NCBI GenBank assembly: GCA_016182605.1
Contig: JACPGE010000056.1
Location: 92,964 to 156,963, forward strand
Length of the DNA: 64,000 nucleotides
DNA from: Candidatus Hydrogenedentota bacterium
GTDB taxonomy: Bacteria; Hydrogenedentota; Hydrogenedentia; Hydrogenedentales; JAEUWI01
Reading direction: 5' to 3'
Below the pieces are notes generated by a model that made no database searches, had not been told where the DNA came from, and was given only the letters and a program-made list of their open reading frames with translations. A program made the translations under genes and the position numbers. Below, in pieces: positions 16,970-25,192 of this stretch. Each line of letters starts with the position of its first letter. Position 1 is the stretch's first letter.

Positions 16970-18874
16970 GTGGAGCAGGGAGTGCAGGTATTGACAAAAT
17001 CGGCGGCTACCCAGCCAATCCGCGCGGGCATCCATGTCATCTACTATGGCAGCGCCGCGCTTCTACCCGTGCTCGTTCTGGTGATCTGGTGTTTCTGGCC
17101 CGCTGGCACCCTGCGGGTTCCCATTGTTTTCGAACAAGACGCACTCTTTTCCTCCGTGTACGCGCGCGCATTCATGGATCAGGGTTGGGCCTCGATTCCG
17201 CGATTGGGAGCCCCGTTCTCGCACAATCTCTTTCTCTTTCCCCAGAATGCCCATCTCGACTACGGAATGGCGGGTCTGATCGCGTACGCCTTCCAAGATT
17301 TTGGCATCGGCATGAACTTGGGATGGCTGATTAAGACCGGCCTGGCCGCCCTACTGGCCACCTGGTCTTTCAGACAACTGAAGCTGACCCGGGCTACCGC
17401 CTGGTGTGCCGGGGTTTTGTATGGACTGCTCCCTTACGGGCTCTTTCGAAATGTCCTCCATTTCAATCTCTCCCACTGGCTCGTACCCGTCCTGGCTGTG
17501 GCCGCACTCCTGATGCTTCAGGACAGCTTCGGGCACCTGCCCCGGTGGAAGCGGGGACTTCTGATTGGGGCCTGTGTACTCGCCGGATTCAACGACCCCT
17601 ATGCCGCGTTTTTCGCCTGTTTTCTCTTCGCGGTGGTGGCTGTGCTTCTCCTTGCCCAAACCCGCGTCAGGCAGGCTCTCGCCCCATTGCTCTGCATTCT
17701 TCTTATGGTTGGATGCGGGATCCTCAATACGATTCCGGCGATTCTGGCCCTGAAAGACGCACCCTTGGCCCGGCAGGCGCATGGGGAAAGAACGGCGGTT
17801 GAGCAAGCGGACCAACACGCATTGTATCTTCGCAATCTACTGCTGCCTGTGGAAGAGCACCCGGTGGATTTCATCCGCAACGGAATGTACACCCTGCACA
17901 AGGAATACAAACCCCAGTTCGACACACGCACCAGCCATCTCGGCGCTTTCGGCGCCGTGGGCTTCTTGATACTTCTCGGTGCCGCGCTGTTCAGATTGGC
18001 CCTTCCAAAAGATGCGCCGGTGCCGCCCTTCCTGGCGCGCCTGCTCCCTGCCTGCGCGCTTTGTCTCGCCTGCGTGCTCCTGGGTACCGCCGGGGGCTTT
18101 GGCAGCCTCCTGATGCTGGGTTTCGATCTGATCCGGTGTTATAACCGGGTCTCGGTCTATATTGCGTTTTTTTCGTTCTTTGCCACGGCAGCCGCGTTGG
18201 ACTTACTTGTGCTTCGGCTGCAAGGGAAGGGAAGAGCAGGCGGGATTGCACTGTCCGCCGCACTTCCAATTTGCATTGTGCTGGCAGGTATTGCGGATCA
18301 GGTGGGCGCGGCGCCCAATGCCGCCTACCTTCGCAACACTTCCAGCAAGAGCTTCCATGACGTGAAATCGCTGGTTGGTGCGATGGAGTCCCGCCTCGAC
18401 ACAGGCGCGATGATCTACACATTGCCGAACCGGGATTTCGCCTATCAAACGGATATCCACTCCTACTATCGCCTGTTGATGCCCTACTTGCTCTCCGGCG
18501 ATCTCCGCTTCAGCTATGCACCGCTTGTGGCGCACGACAAGGTCCGTACCTGGCAGGCCGGACTCCACGAGAATCCGCCGGAACAGTTCATTCAAGCGCT
18601 CGTGATTGCCGGTTTCGACGGAATCCTGATCGACCGCCAGGCCTACCGAGACACTGATCACGCCGAATACCAGGCCTTCGTAAAAGTTCTCAAGGAATTG
18701 GGCCCCGAAATGGCGTTGCTATCAGAAAGCGGGGACTTCGCCTTTTACGATTTGAGTGGGGAGCGGAGACGCTTGATGGCGGAATTGGGCGCGGATACCT
18801 ATAAACGGCTGCAACGGGAAAGTCTGGACTCCCCACATCCGCGCGACATGCCGGCTTCCGTTGTCGTGGATTAG
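16970..18874 (+). CDS. Polytopic membrane protein, glycosyltransferase-C/YfhO-like
   Basis: A 634-aa protein with about 11-12 hydrophobic helices in the first 450 residues and a large soluble C-terminal domain. The first extracytoplasmic loop has an acidic VFEQDALFSS segment, as in GT-C-type enzymes that use polyprenyl-linked sugars, and FRNVLHFNLSHW follows helix 4. This suggests a cell-envelope glycosyltransferase or sugar-chain protein, but no family motif is decisive. The GTG at 16970 is the longest start; GTG at 16982 or TTG at 16991 are equally plausible. It is divergent from the diguanylate cyclase gene. Confidence 0.65.
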   Translation: MEQGVQVLTKSAATQPIRAGIHVIYYGSAALLPVLVLVIWCFWPAGTLRVPIVFEQDALFSSVYARAFMDQGWASIPRLGAPFSHNLFLFPQNAHLDYGMAGLIAYAFQDFGIGMNLGWLIKTGLAALLATWSFRQLKLTRATAWCAGVLYGLLPYGLFRNVLHFNLSHWLVPVLAVAALLMLQDSFGHLPRWKRGLLIGACVLAGFNDPYAAFFACFLFAVVAVLLLAQTRVRQALAPLLCILLMVGCGILNTIPAILALKDAPLARQAHGERTAVEQADQHALYLRNLLLPVEEHPVDFIRNGMYTLHKEYKPQFDTRTSHLGAFGAVGFLILLGAALFRLALPKDAPVPPFLARLLPACALCLACVLLGTAGGFGSLLMLGFDLIRCYNRVSVYIAFFSFFATAAALDLLVLRLQGKGRAGGIALSAALPICIVLAGIADQVGAAPNAAYLRNTSSKSFHDVKSLVGAMESRLDTGAMIYTLPNRDFAYQTDIHSYYRLLMPYLLSGDLRFSYAPLVAHDKVRTWQAGLHENPPEQFIQALVIAGFDGILIDRQAYRDTDHAEYQAFVKVLKELGPEMALLSESGDFAFYDLSGERRRLMAELGADTYKRLQRESLDSPHPRDMPASVVVD

Positions 18875-18984
18875 GACCCGTCTGGAGGGCAATTGAAACA
18901 CTGCTTTCGCCGTGGTGTGGATTTTTGCCCTGCCATCGCTTACAATTCTCTCCCTTTTGCCGCAACGCCAACAGGAGCATGCCA

Positions 18985-19590
18985 ATGCCAAAAATAGCGC
19001 GGGCCCTACTGAGTTGTTATGACAAGACCGGTCTCGTGGAGTTGGCGGAGACCTTGCGGGAGTTTGAGGTGGAGATCATCAGCACCTCCGGCACCCTGAA
19101 GGTCCTGCACGAGGCCGGGATCGAAGCCATCAGCATTTCCGACTTTACCGGGGTGCCGGAAATGATGGACGGCCGGGTGAAGTCCTTGCACCCGAAGGTG
19201 CACGCGGGACTCCTGGGAATCCGCGACAACAAACTGCACCAGGAACAGATGCAGGCCTATGAGATGCAGTGGATCGACATGCTGGTGGTCAATTTGCCGC
19301 CGTTGACCGAGTGGCTCGCGCAGGAAGACCGCACGCCGGACGAATTGTTCGAGCGCACGGACATTGGCGGCGCGGCGATGATCCGGTCGGGCGCAAAGAA
19401 CTTCCGCTACGTCACGGTCGTTGTGAATCCCGAGCGCTATCCCAAAATCCGGCATGAACTCTACGCACACGAAGGAAAAGTTTCCTATCCAACCCGCAGC
19501 CGCTTGGCCCAGGAGGCCTTTTATTGCACGGCGGAGTACGACCGCACCATCGCGGATTACCTGAAGCGCATTGAGCCGCCCATCGAATAA
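18985..19590 (+). CDS. purH: Stand-alone IMP cyclohydrolase (PurH N-terminal domain only)
   Basis: A 201-aa protein equal to the N-terminal MGS-like domain of bifunctional PurH, which closes FAICAR to IMP. Motifs are YDKTGLVELAETL, STSGTLKVLHEAG, DFTGVPEMMDGRVKSLHPKV, NLPPLTEW (usually NLYPF) and DIGGAAMIRSGAKN. The AICAR transformylase domain (about 320 residues) is absent, and the stop is followed directly by purD. The ATG at 18985 has AGGAG 7 nt upstream. AICAR formylation must be supplied elsewhere, for example by a PurP-like enzyme or a separate transformylase. Confidence 0.88.
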   Translation: MPKIARALLSCYDKTGLVELAETLREFEVEIISTSGTLKVLHEAGIEAISISDFTGVPEMMDGRVKSLHPKVHAGLLGIRDNKLHQEQMQAYEMQWIDMLVVNLPPLTEWLAQEDRTPDELFERTDIGGAAMIRSGAKNFRYVTVVVNPERYPKIRHELYAHEGKVSYPTRSRLAQEAFYCTAEYDRTIADYLKRIEPPIE

Positions 19591-19638
19591 GGAACGCTTC
19601 CGGCCCTCCGCATGCAGCTTAACCAAGGAACTGAATGA

Positions 19639-20925
19639 ATGAATGTACTCCTGCTCGGTAGCGGTGGCCGTGAACATGCGCTCGCGTGGAAGCTCGTCCA
19701 GAGTGACGCGGTCTCCCAGCTTTTCTGCGCTCCGGGAAATCCGGGGATGGCGACCCTCCTGAAAACCACCTGCCTGCCCGCTACCGGTGTGAACGATTTT
19801 GAGGCGGTGCTGGCCTGCGTGCGGGATCACGCGATCGATTTTGTTGTTGTGGGGCCGGAGGAGCCGCTCGCAAATGGCATTGCCGATGTGTTGAATGCGG
19901 CGGGCTGTCTGGTCTTTGGGCCGAGCCGTGTGGCGGCGCAGTTGGAGGGGAGCAAGGCCTTTGCCAAGGCGTTTATGGCGCGCCACAAGATCCCCACGGC
20001 GTCTTATGCTGAGTTTTACGACGCCGATGCGGCGCTGATGCACCTCGACGCGGTGGGCGCGCCCATCGTGATCAAGGCCGACGGTCTTGCGGCGGGCAAA
20101 GGCGTGACGGTGGCGATGGATCTGGAGACCGCGCGCGATGCTGTGAATCGGATCATGCGCGACAGGGAGTTTGGAGAGGCGGGCGCCGCAGTGGTCATCG
20201 AAGAATTCATGGTGGGGGAGGAGGCGTCGATCTTTGCGTTGAGCGACGGCGGCCATTATCAGATACTTGCAAGCTGCCAGGACCATAAGGCCGCGCGTGA
20301 GGGTGACACGGGACCGAACACGGGGGGGATGGGCGCGTACTCACCCGCGCCCGTGGTCACCCCGGAACTGATGGCCCGCATCGAGGCGGAGGTTATCGCG
20401 CCCACGATTCGTGGCATGGCCGCCGAGGGGACACCCTACCGCGGTGTGCTCTACGCGGGAATGATGATTGCCGCGACAGGGCCGCGTGTGGTGGAATTCA
20501 ACTGCCGCTTCGGCGACCCCGAGACGCAGGTGGTGCTGCCGCGCCTGAAGAACGACCTGCTGCCACTGCTGTTGGCATGCGCAAAGGGTACGCTCGATCG
20601 GCACGAGGTGCGTTTCGACGACACGCACTGCGTCACCGTGGTCATGGCGAGCGCGGGCTATCCGGGAAGTTACGCGAAAGGTAAGGCGATCACGGGGATC
20701 GACGCGGCCCACGAAGCGGGCCTCTACGTCTTTCACGCGGGCACGCGGTTCGAGAATGAACAGTTGGTCACCGCGGGGGGGCGGGTATTGAACGTGACCG
20801 GACAGGGGAAGGATCTGGAGGCGACGCTTGCGCAGATCTACGCGGGTATGGCGCACATACATTTCGAAGGCGGCTGGTGCCGGAAAGATATAGCACACCG
20901 CGCGCTGGCGCGGCTGAAGGCGTGA
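19639..20925 (+). CDS. purD: Phosphoribosylamine-glycine ligase (GARS)
   Basis: A 428-aa ATP-grasp enzyme that joins phosphoribosylamine and glycine in purine synthesis. Visible signatures: VLLLGSGGREHALAWKL, VVGPEEPLANG, the ATP-grasp loop VIKADGLAAGKGVTVA, DHKAAREGDTGPNTGGMGAYSPAP and EFNCRFGDPETQVVLPRL. Length is normal. It follows the IMP cyclohydrolase by 48 bp on the same strand. The stop codon lies within an inverted repeat (20920-20946) shared with the converging gene. Confidence 0.96.
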   Translation: MNVLLLGSGGREHALAWKLVQSDAVSQLFCAPGNPGMATLLKTTCLPATGVNDFEAVLACVRDHAIDFVVVGPEEPLANGIADVLNAAGCLVFGPSRVAAQLEGSKAFAKAFMARHKIPTASYAEFYDADAALMHLDAVGAPIVIKADGLAAGKGVTVAMDLETARDAVNRIMRDREFGEAGAAVVIEEFMVGEEASIFALSDGGHYQILASCQDHKAAREGDTGPNTGGMGAYSPAPVVTPELMARIEAEVIAPTIRGMAAEGTPYRGVLYAGMMIAATGPRVVEFNCRFGDPETQVVLPRLKNDLLPLLLACAKGTLDRHEVRFDDTHCVTVVMASAGYPGSYAKGKAITGIDAAHEAGLYVFHAGTRFENEQLVTAGGRVLNVTGQGKDLEATLAQIYAGMAHIHFEGGWCRKDIAHRALARLKA

Positions 20926-20946
20926 ATGATGTGTGGCCATTCACGC
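20920..20946. terminator. Inverted repeat at the purD stop, between convergent genes
   Basis: GCGTGAATG (20920-20928) pairs with CATTCACGC (20938-20946); the TGA stop of purD is in the left arm. There is no T-run, so termination is only likely from its position. Confidence 0.4.
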
Positions 20947-20983
20947 GCGGTTCTGTCCAGTGGTCTTCTATTCACGCGGCAGT

Positions 20984-22237
20984 TCAGGATGTGGCTTGTC
21001 CCACCGCATAAATTTGTTCGATGCGGGCAAGTTCCGTAAGGAATGCGTCCCAGCCGACCAAGAAGCCGACGTGTCCATCCATGAACAGCGCATTGCGTCC
21101 GACATGGGGCTTGGGAAAGAGAATGGGAATGGTTGCCCGCATGGAAACCACCTCTTCGATGCTCGTGGGATCTGCGACAAGTTTGGTCAAAACTTCATCG
21201 CTCAGCCGAAAGAGAGTGTCACCACTCATGTTGCCCTTACCCACGGGAACGTTGAGATCGGACTCAAAGGAAAAATTCTGTGAGAGGAGACTTTCGTAAT
21301 GGGAGAGAAATTCCAAGCCCTGTTCCGGTGTTTGTATGACATAACCCAGATAGTAAAACCTATCCGCCAGATTTTCCACGAGTTGGGCATCGGCATAAAG
21401 CGGAATAGTTTGAGCAGGATCGATCATAAACACGCCTGTCTTGCGGTTCAGCGGGGGATAGTAGCCACCGGCATGTTCACTCGCGTACATTGAGACGCAA
21501 CTAAAAGCACTAATAAATAGTGAGGCCTCGGTTGGGCGGCGACGGAAGGTTGGCGTTTGTGCTTTTGAAACTGTCGGGGCGGCTCCGCCTTGACCAGGTA
21601 TCGCCGCAGAAGCAAAGTCGCCGAGTGGAATGACCATTAATTCCCGCTCGGCACTCTCTTTCTCCGCCTGCAGTTGGGTGGCAGTAGAGACATTCTTTTC
21701 CAGGGAAACCCGATTGTCATGAACTTGACTTGTCAGTTCGCCCAGCTTTTTTAGCAGTTCTTCGTTTTCATTCGCCTCGGTAGAGATCTCTTTTTCCAGA
21801 TCATCCAGTTGGGCTTTGCTGCCTGCGAGTTCCTGACGGCTGCGGAGTATTTCCACGTTTAATGCGGTTAACGCAGTTTCTTTTTCCTTTACCAAGGCTT
21901 CGTAATCCGCGATCTCCAATTGCGCGATCGTGAGATATTTGTTCCAGCGCTCCCGTGTCTGCTCATCGGTGCTTACGGTCGCAAAGTATTGGGCAAAGAG
22001 CTTTCGATTTGCAGCGCTCTTGTCCAGGGCGTAGCGAACAAATTCCCCGACATTCTCCTGCTCTTTGATGTTGAGGGCATGCTCTTCGATTCCATTCTTG
22101 GTTAGTACTCCGAGCAGGCCGATTACGAAAGTTCCCAGGAAAAATTTGACAAAGCTGAGAATCTGTTCAATCCGGTCCGGCGACGGCGGCAGTTTCTGCT
22201 CGCTGGGGGCGGCTGGGGGCATGGTTTCCATCTGCAT
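20984..22237 (-). CDS. Membrane-anchored coiled-coil protein with H-X-DG prepilin-associated tail
   Basis: A 417-aa protein. A single hydrophobic helix (about residues 28-46, FVKFFLGTFVIGLLGVL) is followed by a long heptad-rich coiled coil (about 85-205). A globular C-terminal domain ends in KPHVGRNALFMDGHVGFL. That end resembles the H-X9-DG signature of prepilin-type processing-associated proteins common in planctomycetes and relatives, although here eight residues separate His from DG. There is no type IV prepilin cleavage motif at the N-terminus. The function is unknown. It has no operon partner and converges on purD. Confidence 0.65.
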   Translation of the reverse strand: MQMETMPPAAPSEQKLPPSPDRIEQILSFVKFFLGTFVIGLLGVLTKNGIEEHALNIKEQENVGEFVRYALDKSAANRKLFAQYFATVSTDEQTRERWNKYLTIAQLEIADYEALVKEKETALTALNVEILRSRQELAGSKAQLDDLEKEISTEANENEELLKKLGELTSQVHDNRVSLEKNVSTATQLQAEKESAERELMVIPLGDFASAAIPGQGGAAPTVSKAQTPTFRRRPTEASLFISAFSCVSMYASEHAGGYYPPLNRKTGVFMIDPAQTIPLYADAQLVENLADRFYYLGYVIQTPEQGLEFLSHYESLLSQNFSFESDLNVPVGKGNMSGDTLFRLSDEVLTKLVADPTSIEEVVSMRATIPILFPKPHVGRNALFMDGHVGFLVGWDAFLTELARIEQIYAVGQATS

Positions 22238-22431
22238 AAAGTCCCTGTGAATTCTCGCATTGTGATGTGGGAAAGGGGCCAGAAGACAAATAGTTGTAGT
22301 GCAACTATTGTAGAATAGCAGCCGACGGAGACTGGGTCAATGGGAAAGTAATGATTGATATTTGAGGCGGATGAAGTAAGTGGAATGGTAGAGCCGCACC
22401 CGCGTTTCACAGGCGGGAGCCTGAGAAAAGG

Positions 22432-22469
22432 CTAGCAGCCCGTTGCAAAACTCGAACGCGGGCTGCGAG
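22432..22469. repeat. AGCAGCCCG hairpin repeat, copy 2
   Basis: CTAGCAGCCCG (22432-22442) faces CGGGCTGCGAG (22459-22469). The loop TTGCAAAACTCGAACG is the reverse complement of the loop of copy 1 at 13585 with one change. The right arm has one mismatch. Confidence 0.7.
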
Positions 22470-22515
22470 CGGGACGAATTGCCGTTAACAAGCTGAACGG
22501 ACCTCAAAAGCGAAA

Positions 22516-22536
22516 CGCCCATCCTGCGGATGGGCG
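22516..22536 (-). terminator. Terminator of the response-regulator gene
   Basis: A 9-bp stem CGCCCATCC/GGATGGGCG with a 3-nt loop and a T-rich minus-strand tail, about 30 bp past the stop at 22567. Confidence 0.75.
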
Positions 22537-22566
22537 CTTCAAAAGGGTCTGAAAAGTGACGGTGTA

Positions 22567-23496
22567 TCAGTGGGCTGCGTCAAGATCCCGGGCGTAGATG
22601 CGGCTTTCGGAATCGCGGCTCTTGGCGAGGAAGAGTCCCCGCATGGCTTCGGCGATGACGAAGTCGGCGCCGCGCGCGCTCCCGTTACGGCACGACACGA
22701 TTCCAAAGGCGAGATTGGCGTTGGGCTTCGGGTTGACGTCGCTCAGGGAAGTGGATCCGATTTCTTCCTGAATCTTGGTGGCGTATTTCACCGCGTCTTC
22801 GAGGGGGGCGTGGGGGAGGACGGCGACGAAGCGGGAAGAATCGAATCGCGCAAGAATGTCGTAGTTGCGCGATGCGTGGCGCATGGCAAGCGCAATCTCA
22901 ACGAGCAGGTCTTCGATGGACATCTCGTAGACGTCCATGTTGACGATGGCCTGTTCATCGATTTCGAGGATCATGCACGATACCGGATGATCGTGGCGGT
23001 GCGCTTTTTCCACTTCTTCCTGGAGGCGTTCCCGGAGATAGCGCTGGTTGCGCAGCCCGGTGAGATGATCGGTGTAGGCCGTGTCGCAGATGTTGGAGCC
23101 GCCGTTGATGTCGCATTGACGCGTGCGCATGGCGGATTCCACCTTCACCATCACCATGGGCAGATTGTAGGGCTTCGCGACGTAGTCAAAGGCGCCCAGA
23201 TCGTAGCCGCGCGCGACGTGATCCTTGGAATCGCGTGCCGTGACAAAGATCACCGGAATATCCCGCGTAAGGGGATCGGATTTCAGCCGCGCGCAGACTT
23301 CGAATCCATCGATATCGGGCAATCCGATATCGAGAAGGATCAGGTCCACATCTCCGGATTGGCAGCGCTCAAGCGTTTCCTCTCCAGAGTGGACGGCAAA
23401 GGCCTCATAATTGTGGAGCTTGAGGCCTTCACAAAGCAGGATTGTCTCATCGATACAGTCGTCGACTACACAAACTTTAAAATGATGCACTTCCAA
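22567..23496 (-). CDS. Response regulator with degenerate GGDEF output domain
   Basis: A 309-aa protein. The receiver domain (residues 5-125) has the acidic pair D12/D13, the phosphoacceptor D56 (LILLDIGLPD) and K108 (VAKPYNL). The C-terminal half has the GGDEF fold (TDHLTGLRNQRYLRERL), but the active-site loop reads ARFDSSRFVAVLP, with no GG(D/E)EF. It should therefore not synthesise cyclic di-GMP and may bind a partner or act as a signal sink. No sensor kinase is adjacent. A clear terminator follows. Confidence 0.88.
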   Translation of the reverse strand: MEVHHFKVCVVDDCIDETILLCEGLKLHNYEAFAVHSGEETLERCQSGDVDLILLDIGLPDIDGFEVCARLKSDPLTRDIPVIFVTARDSKDHVARGYDLGAFDYVAKPYNLPMVMVKVESAMRTRQCDINGGSNICDTAYTDHLTGLRNQRYLRERLQEEVEKAHRHDHPVSCMILEIDEQAIVNMDVYEMSIEDLLVEIALAMRHASRNYDILARFDSSRFVAVLPHAPLEDAVKYATKIQEEIGSTSLSDVNPKPNANLAFGIVSCRNGSARGADFVIAEAMRGLFLAKSRDSESRIYARDLDAAH

Positions 23497-23749
23497 CCCC
23501 CGACCAGCGCTGCCGCTGTGCGTTTACCTGTTGAATACTGTGGGACGAAGCTGGAATTCGGTTATAACCACTCCAAGTTTACCGTATTTCAGAGCGTTAG
23601 GCAAATTTACGAATAAGGCATGGAGCGTAAAGGATTAACGGTTGGACGGGAAAATCCGGCCAGGAACGGTGGGAAATGGGCAAAACAGGGGCTCTTTTCT
23701 TGGAAATGCCGTTTCCATGGGGCCGGGTTGCTTGCTTATTGGATAGCAA

Positions 23750-24916
23750 TCAGCGCTGCCCGGGCGCTACTTTTTCCTGATCGGGCTCGTCTTCGGCGTC
23801 ATTCATCGGCGTCAAGGCGATATTGACCCGCGTGACGCCGCGCGGGCGGTCCTCCTCCGGCTCGCCGTTTTCCTCCAGCCCAGACTCCAGGGGGGCGAGG
23901 CTGAGCGGTTCATGGGCTGGGTGGGGTGGATTGCCCGAGGGCTTTGCTTCCCCGGTTTCGGGCGGCGCGGCGTCGAGGGGGGCAAGACCCGCTGCCAGCA
24001 TGGTGGTGTCCAAGACCGGCAATATAGGGGCATCGGGCAGGGCCAAGTCTTCATCCGGGTTTGCCGCGGGCGCGTCTTCAAGGGGAACCAATTTGCGCAC
24101 AGAAGGTTTCTGCCGGGGTTTGCGCCTGCGTTCCGGCTGGAGGGGCGCAGGCGCAGCGTCCGTTTCGGGAGTATCCTCGATGGCGTGTTCTTCCAGGGCT
24201 TCCAGGCCGGCGGCGCGTACAGGAAGTGCTGGTTCGTCGATCCGGCGCAGCCGTTGTATGGCCGAATCGGAGCTGGATTGTTTAAAGCGCTGCCGATGGG
24301 AGTGCAAGACGCGCCGCGCATCGTCTTTCCGGCCCAGGGATTGGTAGAGGTCGGCGAGGCGTCCCGCCACGGTCATCCAGGTTTCTTCATCGTGAATGAC
24401 GCGCAACGCCCGTTCAAACCAGGTGAGGGCCTCCAGGGGCTGCTCCAGCTTGAGGTAGCATTCGCCCACGCGCAGGTGTGTTTTGTAATGGCGCGGAAAG
24501 ATGCGCGCGAGCACCAGCAATTCCTGGCAGGCTTCCTCGTAGTTGCCCGCCTTCATCAGGGAGTCCGCCGGCCCGAAACGGGGCTCATCCGCGCGCTTCT
24601 CGTCGGAGGGCATGACGAATCCAATGACGACGCGGGAGGTGGCGGAGATGGCCATGGGGCCATAGAGGGCGGAGGCCGAAACGAAGAGTCCGAGAAAGGC
24701 AAAGAGGAAGAGCACGACTTGTTCTTGCATCACTTCGCGGAGCAGGACGAACTGGATGGCGATAAAGATAACCACGGCGGCGAGGGAAAGGCTTTCGTTG
24801 AGGAGGGAGGGCTCTTCGTGGTAGCGGTACCTCCGGATCAGATTATAGATCCCCCAAGCCAAGTAGGGAGTCATCAGCCCCAGTTCGAGAGGGAGTATCA
24901 GATCATCCATCGCCAT
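23750..24916 (-). CDS. Membrane-anchored TPR protein with long acidic/Pro-rich tail
   Basis: A 388-aa protein. Three hydrophobic helices lie in the first 105 residues. TPR-type repeats follow at about residues 115-215 (LMKAGNYEEACQELLVLARIF, HLRVGECYLKLEQPLEALTWF, LADLYQSLGRKDDARRVL). The C-terminal 150 residues are a low-complexity tail rich in Pro, Ala and Glu. It is probably a scaffold at the cytoplasmic membrane. The ATG at 24916 (MAMDDL) begins at a typical membrane N-terminus; GGAGG is rather far upstream, so the start is not certain. It is divergent from the GH4 gene. Confidence 0.75.
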   Translation of the reverse strand: MAMDDLILPLELGLMTPYLAWGIYNLIRRYRYHEEPSLLNESLSLAAVVIFIAIQFVLLREVMQEQVVLFLFAFLGLFVSASALYGPMAISATSRVVIGFVMPSDEKRADEPRFGPADSLMKAGNYEEACQELLVLARIFPRHYKTHLRVGECYLKLEQPLEALTWFERALRVIHDEETWMTVAGRLADLYQSLGRKDDARRVLHSHRQRFKQSSSDSAIQRLRRIDEPALPVRAAGLEALEEHAIEDTPETDAAPAPLQPERRRKPRQKPSVRKLVPLEDAPAANPDEDLALPDAPILPVLDTTMLAAGLAPLDAAPPETGEAKPSGNPPHPAHEPLSLAPLESGLEENGEPEEDRPRGVTRVNIALTPMNDAEDEPDQEKVAPGQR

Positions 24917-25069
24917 ACGCCCGGCAATATGAGCCTCCAGCCCAAGGTTTCGTGAAGCGGTGTGGGCCCCGGCAAAGTCTAGCGGAAAGCCTGGGGGAAA
25001 GGGAAGTGGAACGAAGGCCGGGAAAGGCGCCCAATCCGAGGGGATTATACCCGAAAAAAGCCGCACGCG

Positions 25070-25099
25070 TTGACTTCCGTGCGCTCGACTTAGTATGAT
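25070..25099 (+). promoter_or_regulatory. Sigma-70-type promoter of the GH4 gene (and possibly purCF)
   Basis: TTGACT (25070-25075), 18-bp spacer, TATGAT (25094-25099): both boxes match consensus 5/6. The leader to the ATG at 25193 would be about 85 nt. The only same-strand genes downstream are GH4, purC and purF. Confidence 0.65.
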
Positions 25100-25192
25100 A
25101 ACTGTGGTGCGGGTGGCGTTTCGCCCAAGAGGTGTTGTCGCTGTAAGTAGCTGTCAATAAAACACTTGTTCCCATCCCCCGAGGGCCCTTGC

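Larger units (their letters stand above)
22238..22566. other. Intergenic region with hairpin repeat and terminator
   Basis: It contains copy 2 of the AGCAGCCCG hairpin repeat (22432-22469) and a terminator (22516-22536). No gene is supported; short reading frames here cross the repeats. Confidence 0.6.
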
